Source: Acidobacteriota bacterium | Lineage (GTDB): Bacteria; Acidobacteriota; Terriglobia; Bryobacterales; Bryobacteraceae | DNA length: 57,206 nt | NCBI GenBank assembly: GCA_016213775.1 | Contig: JACQZR010000161.1 | Span: forward strand, 1-57,206 | Direction of reading: 5' to 3' | Shown here: positions 48,741-57,091 of the stretch, one piece after another | Numbering within the stretch: position 1 is the first letter of the stretch | Layout of the letters: the number at the start of each line of letters is the position of its first letter | Program-made: the position numbers and the translations under genes | The notes under the pieces: generated by a model | Databases searched by the model: none | What the model saw: the letters and a program-made list of their open reading frames with translations, nothing else | What the model was told of the DNA's origin: nothing

Positions 48741-50462
48741 ATGCTCGGCCTTGTTGTTGGGCTTGTCATCCCCGCCGCCGCCGTCGAACTCTCTCCCTCC
48801 GCCATGGTGCCCCTGTCGCTTGGCAGCACCATTCGGTGGAACGCGCGAAGCTCGTCTCAGGATCCCGCCTGGTACCGCTTCCGAGCGCGCCAGGCCGGAG
48901 ATGCCTATCGCATCATAAAGGACTTCGGTCCCGATTCCTCGATGGACTGGACGCCCACCGGTCACGAAGGCAGCTACGAAGTGGAAGTCACGGAACGGAA
49001 TCTCGAAACCGGCTCGGTCTCCTCCGCGAGCACCTCGTTTCAGATTCTTCCGCATGCGGTGGATGGTCCGGTTGTCAGCCCCACCACCCATCCGCTGGTC
49101 TTCCTTTATAGCGCTCCAGCCTGTCCCGCCGGACAGCGCATGCGGGTGCAGTTTCGCGTCCTCGACGGACGGCCATCCTACACCTCCTACAAACCATGTA
49201 CGCCTGGCTTCACAATGAACTTCCACCTGGGCGGAATCTACCCTGAGACGCGCTACTATGCCCGCCATATCCTGGACACGGGCAAGGAACTGCACACTGG
49301 ACCTGAGGTGGCTTTTGAGTCCGGCCGAATCGCTGCCATCAACATGCGCCCGGAGGTGGTTCAGCAACTTCGGTCCGAGACGCGGTTTCCGTTTTTGCTC
49401 AGCACCGCATCCGGAGCGGGAACGGTTGCCACCGACCTTTCCGGGCGCGTTGTCTGGAACGCGGCGCCAGGGCTCGTCACCTTCCTCACGCGCATGGAGA
49501 CCGGTGGGAGCTTCTGGGGTTACCTTCAGCGTCCGCGCCAGGGTCCCGACGGGCAGCGCATCCGCCGCTTTGATCTCACTGGCATGATTCTTCAGGAGAC
49601 AAACGCCGCCCGCGTGAATGAGCAACTGCGCCTTATGGGCAAGCGCGAAATCGGATCCTTCCACCATGAGGTGACCCGCCTCCCCAACGGCCACATCGCG
49701 GCGCTCGCCAGTATCGAACAACCCGTCGAGAATGAGGACGGAGAGATGGTGGATGTCGTCGGTGACATGATCATCGTGCTCGATGACGATCTGCGCATCG
49801 TTTGGGTTTGGGACAGCTTCGATTGGCTCGATAACACGCGCAAAGCAATTCTCGGGGAAACCTGCCGGAATGCCGGAGCCTGCCCGCCGCTCTACCTTGC
49901 CCCTGATGGCGAGGATTGGACGCACACCAATTCGATCTCGTACACTCCGGACGGCGATCTGCTCATCTCCATCCGGCACCAGGACTGGCTGGTGAAGCTG
50001 GCCTACCAGGACGGCAAAGGTGACGGCCACCCGGTCTGGTATCTTGGCGCAGATGGCGACTTCGCAGCCGACTCTGACGAGACAACTCCCTGGTTCACCC
50101 ATCAGCACGACGCCAACTTCCTGGGACGAAATCTAGTTGCGGTGTTCGACAACGGCAACACCCGCGTCACTCTCAGCGGCGGCGGCAACAGCCGCGGCCA
50201 GGTTTGGCAGTTGGACGAGGGCAACCGCCGCGCCACCCTCGTCCGCAATCTCGATCTCGGCGTCTACGCTGCCGCTCTCGGTTCCGCGCAGGATCTCGGT
50301 GATGACCACCTCCATTTCAACGCGGGCATCGTATCCGGGCCCGGAGGAGTCGAATCCCACTCTTTCGAGATTGACTCTAAGGGCAATATCGTTTACGATC
50401 TAAAGTCAAATTTGATTTTCTACCGGACATTCCGGGTGAGCGATCTTTACACTGCGCCTTAA
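48741..50462 (+). CDS. Exported arylsulfate sulfotransferase-like protein
   Basis: The 573-residue protein has a signal peptide (MLGLVVGLVIPAAAVELS), an N-terminal beta-sandwich and a six-blade propeller of the ASST type. Family histidines are visible in GSFHHEVTRLPNGH (308/309), DWTHTNSISYTPDGD (395) and WFTHQHDANFLG (454/456); R412 in ISIRHQDWL matches the conserved arginine. ASST enzymes move sulfate between phenolic compounds through a sulfohistidine, without PAPS. A cysteine-containing loop CRNAGACPP may form a disulfide. The next gene encodes a sulfatase, so the two enzymes may act on sulfated aromatics or glycans. Confidence 0.83.
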   Translation: MLGLVVGLVIPAAAVELSPSAMVPLSLGSTIRWNARSSSQDPAWYRFRARQAGDAYRIIKDFGPDSSMDWTPTGHEGSYEVEVTERNLETGSVSSASTSFQILPHAVDGPVVSPTTHPLVFLYSAPACPAGQRMRVQFRVLDGRPSYTSYKPCTPGFTMNFHLGGIYPETRYYARHILDTGKELHTGPEVAFESGRIAAINMRPEVVQQLRSETRFPFLLSTASGAGTVATDLSGRVVWNAAPGLVTFLTRMETGGSFWGYLQRPRQGPDGQRIRRFDLTGMILQETNAARVNEQLRLMGKREIGSFHHEVTRLPNGHIAALASIEQPVENEDGEMVDVVGDMIIVLDDDLRIVWVWDSFDWLDNTRKAILGETCRNAGACPPLYLAPDGEDWTHTNSISYTPDGDLLISIRHQDWLVKLAYQDGKGDGHPVWYLGADGDFAADSDETTPWFTHQHDANFLGRNLVAVFDNGNTRVTLSGGGNSRGQVWQLDEGNRRATLVRNLDLGVYAAALGSAQDLGDDHLHFNAGIVSGPGGVESHSFEIDSKGNIVYDLKSNLIFYRTFRVSDLYTAP

Positions 50463-50518
50463 CACCTCTGGTCTATGAGGGTATAGCGAGTTTCGCTCCC
50501 GCCGGAGCGGAGTCTCGT

Positions 50519-51913
50519 TTGCGCTGTACCCAACATTCGCACCGCCGGGATTTCTTCAAGCTTCTCGCTGGCTCAGCCGCGGGAAGCTTCCCCATTTCGT
50601 TATCAGCCGCGGCCCCTCCAAACATCGTCTTTATCCTGGCGGATGATCTCGGCTACGGCGACCTCGGTTGCTACGGCTCAAACGTGAGCACCCCGAACAT
50701 CGACAGTCTGGCACGTGACGGAGTCCTGTTCCGCCAATTCTGCGCGCCAAGTTCCGTCTGCTCGCCTTCTCGCGCCGGTTTCCTCACCGGCCGCTATGGG
50801 GTCAGGGCCGGGATACCCACGGTTATGAATCCGACCGATACCCATGGGCTCGGCGAGAATGAGACTACCATCGCGGGAATGCTCAAAAAGGCCGGCTACC
50901 GGACAGCCGCGATCGGCAAGTGGCACCTTGGCTCGCAGCAGCGGCATATGCCCTGCAGCCGCGGCTTCGATGAGTTCTTTGGACTTCCTTACAGCAACGA
51001 TCAGTCACCCAGCATGCTGATGCAGAATCAGGACGTGCTGGAGTCGCCCACTCGTCAGGATCTCCTCACCGAACGCTACACCAGTCAGACGATCGCCTTT
51101 CTCCGCCGCAACCGATCGAACCCGTTTTTCCTGTTTCTCTCGCACACTGCGCCCCACATCCCGCTGGTCCCTTCCCGTGGATTCCGAGGTAAATCCGGTC
51201 TTGGCGCCTACGCCGATGTGCTGCAGGAATTGGATTGGAGCGTCGGTGAAGTGCTGAACGAGCTTGCGTCATCCGGCATGGACAGGAATACGCTGGTGAT
51301 CTTTGCCAGCGACAACGGCCCATGGTTTCAGGGGAGCGCCGGCCGCACCCGAGGCCGCAAGGGGGATACCTTCGAAGGCGGAATCCGAGTGCCTTTCCTC
51401 GCTCGCTATCCCGGCCGCATCCCCGCAGGCAAGGTTGTCAACGGATTCGCCAGCGGGCTGGACTTGCTACCCACCGTAGCTCACCTCGCCAACGTCCAGA
51501 TTCCCAGCGGTTTGGATGGTGTTGATATCTGGCCGATGCTCACCACGGATAAGGCCAGCGTCGACCGTCCTGAATTCCTCTACTTCGACAACTACCACCT
51601 GCAATGTGTCCGGCTAGGCAAATGGAAGCTTCATCTGTCGCGCTACAACTCACCGGCCTACACTCCCGAACCGAAGGTCGGCCGGTTCAACCTTCCCTTA
51701 ACCAATCCGGAACTTTACGATATCCAATCCGATCCTGGCGAAAGCAGCGATATCGCCGACCAGCATCCTGAAGTTGTTGCAGACCTGCGGGAGAGGCTTC
51801 AGCGGGTACTGGCGGACATGCCGCAGAAGGTGCGCGACGCCTGGGAGGATACGATTAACCGTCGCGTGCACCAATCCGCGTCGGGGGCTTGGCCGGTTCC
51901 CGTGATCGAGTAG
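50519..51913 (+). CDS. Exported sulfatase with formylglycine motif
   Basis: The 464-residue protein is a type I sulfatase of the alkaline phosphatase superfamily. Calcium-binding Asp pair in FILADDLGYGD, formylglycine site C81-S-P-S-R with the GFLTGRYG continuation, IGKWHLG and the FASDNGPW strand are all present. The Cys must be oxidised to formylglycine by a maturase encoded elsewhere. The start is TTG, giving a twin-arginine-like signal (RRDFFKLLAGSAAG). The gap of 56 bp after the sulfotransferase gene and common orientation suggest one unit ending at the terminator at 51929. Confidence 0.88.
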   Translation: MRCTQHSHRRDFFKLLAGSAAGSFPISLSAAAPPNIVFILADDLGYGDLGCYGSNVSTPNIDSLARDGVLFRQFCAPSSVCSPSRAGFLTGRYGVRAGIPTVMNPTDTHGLGENETTIAGMLKKAGYRTAAIGKWHLGSQQRHMPCSRGFDEFFGLPYSNDQSPSMLMQNQDVLESPTRQDLLTERYTSQTIAFLRRNRSNPFFLFLSHTAPHIPLVPSRGFRGKSGLGAYADVLQELDWSVGEVLNELASSGMDRNTLVIFASDNGPWFQGSAGRTRGRKGDTFEGGIRVPFLARYPGRIPAGKVVNGFASGLDLLPTVAHLANVQIPSGLDGVDIWPMLTTDKASVDRPEFLYFDNYHLQCVRLGKWKLHLSRYNSPAYTPEPKVGRFNLPLTNPELYDIQSDPGESSDIADQHPEVVADLRERLQRVLADMPQKVRDAWEDTINRRVHQSASGAWPVPVIE

Positions 51914-51928
51914 CCGCCAAAGAACACA

Positions 51929-51957
51929 AAAGGCGGCTCCGGTCAGGAGCCGCCTTT
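51929..51957. terminator. Bidirectional terminator
   Basis: A perfect 12-bp stem (AAAGGCGGCTCC at 51929-51940 with 51946-51957) and 5-nt loop lies between the convergent sulfatase and PEP-CTERM genes. The A/T-rich base of the stem gives short A and T tracts on both sides, so it can serve both strands. Confidence 0.8.
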
Positions 51958-51981
51958 GCTATTCCGTACAAATAATGTTCT

Positions 51982-52791
51982 TTACTTGCGGCGCCTGGTG
52001 AAGACGACCGCAGCCAGCGCTAAACCGGCAAAGGCGAACGTTGCAGGCTCGGGATTTTGCGTCGTATCCTGCAATCCACCGCCAAATCCGAGCGGAGTCG
52101 TGCTCTGTGACAGCAAAGCCAGGAAGAACTGCGTATTCGAGAATCCAGATGAGTTGTAGTTTGCATCCAGCGGGCTGCCAAACACATACACCTTGCCAAG
52201 TTGAACATTATCAACTCGGAAGAGGCCCGCCAGATTCCACAGCGGACTGCCGGCATTGGCCATGGCCGTCCCGCCCGTCAACGCCATACCGTTATAGAAA
52301 CTCATCCGCTGCCCGCTAAGACTGGCACCCACATCAGCACCATTCAGAGTCCCGGAAGCCTGCACATATGGGCTACCGATGGTGCTCGAGGTCACACTGA
52401 TGCTGGAACCGAGGGACGATAGAATTCCGTTCGCGTTCGCAACCGCTGAGGCTTGCTCAGCGAACAATAGGAGAATGCCACCTGACTGCACCCAGTTCAC
52501 CAATGCCGTAGCTTCAGCCGAGGAAAGCGAGGCGCTGGGATTCCTCATGATGAAAAAGTTGTTGTTCGACAGATTCGTCGCCGTGATTGCTTCACCGGAC
52601 TCGACTGTTGCATTCAAGCCAAGCGTCGCAGCCGAATAAATTGTGCCAAATGTTACGTTTCCCGCCCAGAAGGAGCTACTGCCCTCCCACTGTCCTACTG
52701 TCGCTGCTTGAGCTGCCCCCGCTAGCCCAAGTACGACTAGAGACAAGATCAGTTTAGTTAAACTGCCTCGTGCTCCGTACTTTACTTTCAT
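51982..52791 (-). CDS. PEP-CTERM sorting-domain protein
   Basis: The 269-residue protein has an N-terminal signal (LTKLILSLVVLGLAGAAQA) and a C-terminal tripartite sorting signal: NPEPATF, a hydrophobic helix AFAGLALAAVVF and TRRRK. In bacteria with exosortase such proteins are cut at the PEP region and join the exopolysaccharide or cell surface. The body reads like a DUF4350/ThuA-like fold (NFFIMRNPSASLSSAEATAL, VNWVQSGGILLLFAEQAS) rich in Ser, Asn and Gly. The true start is ATG 52791; the long upstream extension is not protein-like. It lies next to the SGNH-ACP-KASIII operon but has its own promoter. Confidence 0.85.
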   Translation of the reverse strand: MKVKYGARGSLTKLILSLVVLGLAGAAQAATVGQWEGSSSFWAGNVTFGTIYSAATLGLNATVESGEAITATNLSNNNFFIMRNPSASLSSAEATALVNWVQSGGILLLFAEQASAVANANGILSSLGSSISVTSSTIGSPYVQASGTLNGADVGASLSGQRMSFYNGMALTGGTAMANAGSPLWNLAGLFRVDNVQLGKVYVFGSPLDANYNSSGFSNTQFFLALLSQSTTPLGFGGGLQDTTQNPEPATFAFAGLALAAVVFTRRRK

Positions 52792-52871
52792 GATGTGCCT
52801 CCGAGTTTCGTCTTGATCAAACGAAATCTGCCTGCGGCCAAACATGCTTCTGGTCCGCCGCCAGTGTGTTA

Positions 52872-52899
52872 AGTATAGCACGATTGGCCTATTCTGCAA
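52872..52899 (-). promoter_or_regulatory. Promoter of the PEP-CTERM gene
   Basis: On the minus strand TTGCAG (52899-52894) and TATACT (52877-52872) are 16 bp apart, leaving a leader of about 75 bp. The -10 box is near perfect. It separates this gene from the operon upstream. Confidence 0.55.
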
Positions 52900-52963
52900 G
52901 AACAAATTGAGAGTAAAGTAATAGCTCAGAGTGGCTACGTACCTTTCCTCACGAACGCTCTGA

Positions 52964-53899
52964 TCAGCCGAGCACTTCGGCCAGCAGACAGCCCCATTGA
53001 AGGCCAGCCCCAAACGCAGCAAAACAAACGAGTTCTCCAGCAGGTATCGAACCGGTTTCAAACCATTCGCGGGCCGCAATCAGCATCGATGCCGATGAAG
53101 TATTCCCGTACCGCCGGATGTTCGAGAAAAAGAGCGAGCGCTCCACTGAAAGGGCATCCGCAACCCGGTCCATCAGATTCTGGTTTGCCTGGTGCATGAG
53201 GAACGCGGAAACCCGATGCGAGGTAAGGCCTTGCCGCTCCAGTACCTGCTGGATAATGCGAGGCAGCTTACGAGAAGCCTGTAAGATGATTGAACGTCCG
53301 TTCATTGTGAAGTTCAGCCCATGGCTGAGCGCCAGATCTCCGCTGAACGCGCCGTCCGTGGCGATCCTGGAATCCACAACTTTCGCCAATCCTTTGCCCG
53401 GGTGGATCAGGCACGCTCCCGCCCCGTCTCCAAACAAGATCGCCACACCAGGATCCACAGGCTCTCTCCGGATCACCCGTGACATGATCTCGGTCCCAAT
53501 TACCAGGATCGGTCCCCGCGCCACCGCCAAGTCATTGGCAAGCGACATCGCCACCAGACTGCCCGCACTTGCCAGCGGAAGGTCCAGTGCAGGCGTGTCC
53601 GACAAGCCCAACCGGGAAGCGATTTCTGCCGCAGGGCCCGGAAACACCCTTGGCGAACTTCCCGAAGAAACCAGAATCATCCCTAGCTCCGAAGCCGAGA
53701 GTCCCGACTGGGACAAGCAATCCTGGGCAGCCTGAAATCCAAGATCTACCACGGATGTTTCATCGTCCGCCCAGCGTCGTTCCTCGATTCCGCACACATT
53801 CCAAATCCACTCTGGGGTTCGTCCGGTTAATGCGGACAACTCCTGGTTCGTTACCGTCCTCGACGGTAGCGCCGCCCCGAAACTGAGTATATAGGCCAC
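52964..53899 (-). CDS. KASIII-like beta-ketoacyl-ACP synthase with Cys-to-Ser active site
   Basis: The 311-residue thiolase-fold protein aligns with FabH throughout: an N-terminal ILSFGAALPSRTVTN, GIEERRWADD, the nucleophile region, GDGAGACLIHP, the His motif FLMHQANQNLMDRVA (H236) and the Asn motif RRYGNTSSAS (N266). At the nucleophile the family reads AACAG, but here it is LASAG, placing Ser111 at the catalytic cysteine. It is therefore unlikely to do normal Claisen condensation; it may transfer acyl groups through an ester, or only bind acyl-ACP. Two bp separate it from the ACP gene, its likely partner. Confidence 0.85.
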   Translation of the reverse strand: MAYILSFGAALPSRTVTNQELSALTGRTPEWIWNVCGIEERRWADDETSVVDLGFQAAQDCLSQSGLSASELGMILVSSGSSPRVFPGPAAEIASRLGLSDTPALDLPLASAGSLVAMSLANDLAVARGPILVIGTEIMSRVIRREPVDPGVAILFGDGAGACLIHPGKGLAKVVDSRIATDGAFSGDLALSHGLNFTMNGRSIILQASRKLPRIIQQVLERQGLTSHRVSAFLMHQANQNLMDRVADALSVERSLFFSNIRRYGNTSSASMLIAAREWFETGSIPAGELVCFAAFGAGLQWGCLLAEVLG

Positions 53900-53901
53900 A
53901 G

Positions 53902-54135
53902 TTACAGCAAGCCCTCTAGATAACTTTCGATGCGCTCGATCGTGTCAAACTTGCGCGGGTTCAGGTCCGAGTCCGGCACCCGGACATGGTACTCCACCTC
54001 CAGTGCGCTCACCAGGTCTGGAAGCGCGAAGGAGTCCAGAAGGCCTGAATCGAACAGCGATTCGTCCGAACCGGGTGTCACCTGCTTCTTCGCGACACTT
54101 TGTACAATCTCAAGGATTTTCGCTTGTCTGCTCAT
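53902..54135 (-). CDS. Acyl carrier protein
   Basis: A 77-residue acyl carrier protein with the phosphopantetheine attachment serine at S35 in GLLDSFALPDLV. The opening helix is KILEIVQSVAKKQ and the last is IERIESYLEGLL. The motif is DSF, as in D-alanyl carrier (DltC-like) and other specialised carriers, where primary fatty-acid ACP has DSL. It overlaps the SGNH gene by 26 bp and precedes the KASIII-like gene by 2 bp, so it is dedicated to this operon. Confidence 0.85.
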   Translation of the reverse strand: MSRQAKILEIVQSVAKKQVTPGSDESLFDSGLLDSFALPDLVSALEVEYHVRVPDSDLNPRKFDTIERIESYLEGLL

Positions 54136-55453
54136 TCGTGTTCTTACCGATCAACTCCTGGCGCACTTTGAGGAAGGTGCCGTAGTGTTCCATCAGGTCC
54201 TGAAATACCGCCCCACCGAGTATCCGGTACCCCGGAGCTGTAAAGTGGACAAAATCCCGCTGCGCGAGCCCTGAGTTGACCCATTGCCGCATGGAGCCCT
54301 TTCCTCCCATTTTCGCGCGCATGTCCCAGAATGCACAACCTGTCCCTAATGCCGCTTCCCGCTGACCTTCCACAATCCGGTCCACGTTGTCATAAATCCG
54401 CCACCCGGCACGCGTCCGGATGTATCGGTCCGGCGGGCCGATCACCAGAATCGAAGCAGTCGGAGCCATTTTGCGGATCCGGAAGATCAGGTTCGCGAAC
54501 ATTTCGCGGTACGATTCCTTCGTCCAGTCTTTGTTCCCCGCTTCGTTGGTGCCATAGGCAAGCACAATCAGGCTCGGGTTCCGCCGCGCCACGTGCGTTG
54601 CCAGCAGATTCTCCTCCCACTGAAACATGATGGATGCCTGTGCACCGTTGATCCCCAGCGTTTCATACGTAACGCCCTTGCCCTGCTCGGCAACCCAGCC
54701 AAACAGCCGGACCGGAGCCCGGTCCTGCGTCTCCAGTTCAAACCGGTGAAAGCCCGGAGTCGACTGGTACTTGAAGAAGCCGGGCGCTAAAGCCCCGTCC
54801 GTACTCACCGTTCCCACATTCACGCCATTATCGAAAAAGGAAATGCTGCCCCCGCCGGGTTGCTGAAGAAAATAAAGCTCCAGCCGTTCACAAGTCACTT
54901 CAAGCGCCACTTTTTCGCGCGCCCGCGACGCGGTGATGCTCACACCCGCCAATCCGTACATGCCATCGCCCGACCGCCCGAGCAATCCGTCACTGTACCA
55001 TCCGGAGCTCGCCGTACTCCGCGAGTCCATTCGCCGGAAGCTGTTCCACGGGCGACCCGCGTGTGTAAACCCGCTGCCGCCATCTCCAAACCGGTTCTGA
55101 AAAAGTGCCCGCAAAAACCCGGTCCATTCGTCCGCCGCGGTGTGCGAATCCCCGTAGTGAAGGATGTGCAGGCCACCGGACGTATCTGAACGCTGCTGCC
55201 TGTACAGTAACTCGAAAAACGGCACTAAAGCCGCGACGTTCTCCACCGGGACATCGCGCGCCATCGCCAGGTACTCCTCCACGCTGGCCGACGGCACCTG
55301 CGCTGCTTGCGCCTTGGGGGCGGTCTTTTTCTTTGCGGCCTTTACCGGAGTCTTCTTCCTGGTGGTCTTGGGTACCGCAGCGCCACCAGGCACAGAAACC
55401 AATGACGCCAGTGCGAACACTGCGAGAATCGCGCCAACCATGGGCAGGCGCAT
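54110..55453 (-). CDS. Exported SGNH/GDSL-family acyl esterase or transferase
   Basis: The 447-residue protein has a signal peptide (MRLPMVGAILAVFALASLVS), a Lys/Ala-rich linker (30-52) and an SGNH fold. The catalytic set is visible: GDS at 101-103 (ILHYGDSHTAADEW), Gly-Asn block YGTNE (300-304) and D400-x-x-H403 (DFVHFTAPGYR). An inserted beta-domain lies at about 175-260 (LELYFLQQPGGGSISFFDNG). SGNH proteins of this shape often accompany MBOAT acyltransferases in O-acetylation of surface polysaccharides. No MBOAT gene is seen up to the window edge. Confidence 0.82.
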   Translation of the reverse strand: MRLPMVGAILAVFALASLVSVPGGAAVPKTTRKKTPVKAAKKKTAPKAQAAQVPSASVEEYLAMARDVPVENVAALVPFFELLYRQQRSDTSGGLHILHYGDSHTAADEWTGFLRALFQNRFGDGGSGFTHAGRPWNSFRRMDSRSTASSGWYSDGLLGRSGDGMYGLAGVSITASRAREKVALEVTCERLELYFLQQPGGGSISFFDNGVNVGTVSTDGALAPGFFKYQSTPGFHRFELETQDRAPVRLFGWVAEQGKGVTYETLGINGAQASIMFQWEENLLATHVARRNPSLIVLAYGTNEAGNKDWTKESYREMFANLIFRIRKMAPTASILVIGPPDRYIRTRAGWRIYDNVDRIVEGQREAALGTGCAFWDMRAKMGGKGSMRQWVNSGLAQRDFVHFTAPGYRILGGAVFQDLMEHYGTFLKVRQELIGKNTNEQTSENP

Positions 55454-55454
55454 G

Positions 55455-56813
55455 CTAGTTTTTTGCCACCATCGTTTTCGTCTGCAGGAGCCGGAGCTTG
55501 TACTTGTTATAGCCGTCCAACAAGGCCTGATACAACAGTCCCCCTACGATTCTCGCACCTGCGGGCATCGGATGTATAAAATCCGCGCCCACCAGCCGGG
55601 GCTCGGCTTCGTACCATCTTCCCATGGTGCCCATTCCGCCCATCGCATCAAACGTGTTAAAGAAGGCCGTACCCGTGTCCTGCGCCACCCTCTGCTGAAT
55701 CGCCACCAACCGGGGGATCGCCGGGACCGTCCCAATCGCGCCGGTTGCCATTCGCTGACCACGGTCCATTGGACTCATAATCAATATCGATGTTTCGGGC
55801 ACCGCCTTCCGGATCCGCCGGACGATCTCTTTCATTTCTTTCTCCGACGTGAAGTCGACAAACTGTGGGTACATGCTCTCGTTGGTGCCGTAATTCACGA
55901 TCACCAGGTCGGGTTTGTAGTGCTGCAACTGCTCCCGCCAGTGCTCCTCGCCAAAGAATTTCGCAAGCACCGAAACGTAGGCGCCGTTCACGCCAAGGCT
56001 GTGATAGATCACCCCTGGGTCCGTTTTCTCTAACCCTACGCCGAACACTCGCACTGGCCCGCTCATCGCCTTCAGTTGAATATCCGCGGTACCCGCCGGG
56101 AGATCGAATGCTTCAAAACCCGACCCTCTTTCCCCATCGGTATTCACTGCGCCGAGATCACTCTCTCCGGCGTACACGCGCAACTGGCCCCCACCCGGCT
56201 GCCGCAAAAACGCCACTTCCACCCGGCGGTAGCTGAGGTCTTTCACACGGATCCGCGACGCCGCCCCAGGTCCGCCTCGAAAACTGACGCCGCCCAATCC
56301 ATACAATCCGTCTTTTACCCCCGACTGATTCGCCGGCTCGATCGTCCACCCCGACCCTTGCAAATCCAGCCCCTGATGCGCATACCAGGCCCACGGCTTC
56401 GCAATCAGGCAAAACCCATGCCCGGCATCGCCGAACTGTTTCTGCAACAGCTTCCGCACGTCGCTGGTAATCAAATCGGCCGTGGTTGGCGAATCTCCGT
56501 AGTGCAGAATCCTCACCGCCCCGTTGCCGCTCGCGGCCCGGTGCAGCCCTTTGTAGAAGTTGTCGAGCTGCCGGTTCGGATCGAGGAACGCGTGTTTCTG
56601 CTGCTTGTTCGGATCGGTCTCCGGCCGCAACCGTTGCTGCGCTTCCGCTTCGGGCGTCGCCGTCGGTTTCCTCTCGCTGAACTCCAGCACCGAGGGAATC
56701 GTTGTCCAGTCCAGTACTTTGTAGTTGTGCAGAACCGGCACGACGTCCGTCACGGCCAGATAGCCGAGGAACGCGAGAATAGTAACCGTCGTTTTCCTGG
56801 GGAAACCGAGCAT
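55455..56813 (-). CDS. Membrane-anchored SGNH-family protein, paralogue
   Basis: A 452-residue protein with one N-terminal membrane helix (TVTILAFLGYLAVTDVVPVL), then an SGNH fold clearly paralogous to the downstream gene. Matching elements are RILHYGDSPTTADLITSDVR (GDS 106-108), FGDAGHGFCLIAKPWAWYAH, YGTNESMYPQFVDF and the Asp-x-x-His site DFIHPMPAGARIVGG. Both copies keep all catalytic residues, so they probably differ in substrate or in the direction of transfer. The next gene starts 1 bp after its stop. It is the first recognised gene of the operon. Confidence 0.82.
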   Translation of the reverse strand: MLGFPRKTTVTILAFLGYLAVTDVVPVLHNYKVLDWTTIPSVLEFSERKPTATPEAEAQQRLRPETDPNKQQKHAFLDPNRQLDNFYKGLHRAASGNGAVRILHYGDSPTTADLITSDVRKLLQKQFGDAGHGFCLIAKPWAWYAHQGLDLQGSGWTIEPANQSGVKDGLYGLGGVSFRGGPGAASRIRVKDLSYRRVEVAFLRQPGGGQLRVYAGESDLGAVNTDGERGSGFEAFDLPAGTADIQLKAMSGPVRVFGVGLEKTDPGVIYHSLGVNGAYVSVLAKFFGEEHWREQLQHYKPDLVIVNYGTNESMYPQFVDFTSEKEMKEIVRRIRKAVPETSILIMSPMDRGQRMATGAIGTVPAIPRLVAIQQRVAQDTGTAFFNTFDAMGGMGTMGRWYEAEPRLVGADFIHPMPAGARIVGGLLYQALLDGYNKYKLRLLQTKTMVAKN

Positions 56814-57091
56814 GATTGATGAATATGGTTACCGGTGCAGCCCAACGGGAAACACCATTCTATCCATAGTACTCAACTGCGCGCCGAATCCCTACCAGAT
56901 GCAATCATTCTCCTCCGATAGGCTGACGAGTTGCGAGACGTTCGGGTGTTTCAGGGCCAAGGAGGGAAGCTCCCGATAAAGCGGTCGATCTCCGAGTAAT
57001 GCACGGTGGCAAGGTTGCCGGTCATGATCACGCCCGGCGCGACCCATGTTAGGCTCGCAAGTTGGAGTCCGGGAACAACACCAAAACTACG
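56814..57091 (-). other. Intergenic region with broken coding-like fragments
   Basis: No intact gene is present. On the minus strand two adjacent frames read like protein: GVIMTGNLATVHYSEIDRFI (about 57035-56975), then LPSLALKHPNVSQLVSLSEE up to a TAG near 56900. This suggests a small gene with a frameshift, placed just after an antitoxin-like gene. I do not recognise it and a chance reading is possible. The promoter for the SGNH operon should lie in the last 80 bp. Confidence 0.25.

Noticed and set aside
48711-50108. 465-codon open frame antisense to the sulfotransferase gene
   Set aside because: Shadow of a well-supported ASST-family gene; no family-like sequence.
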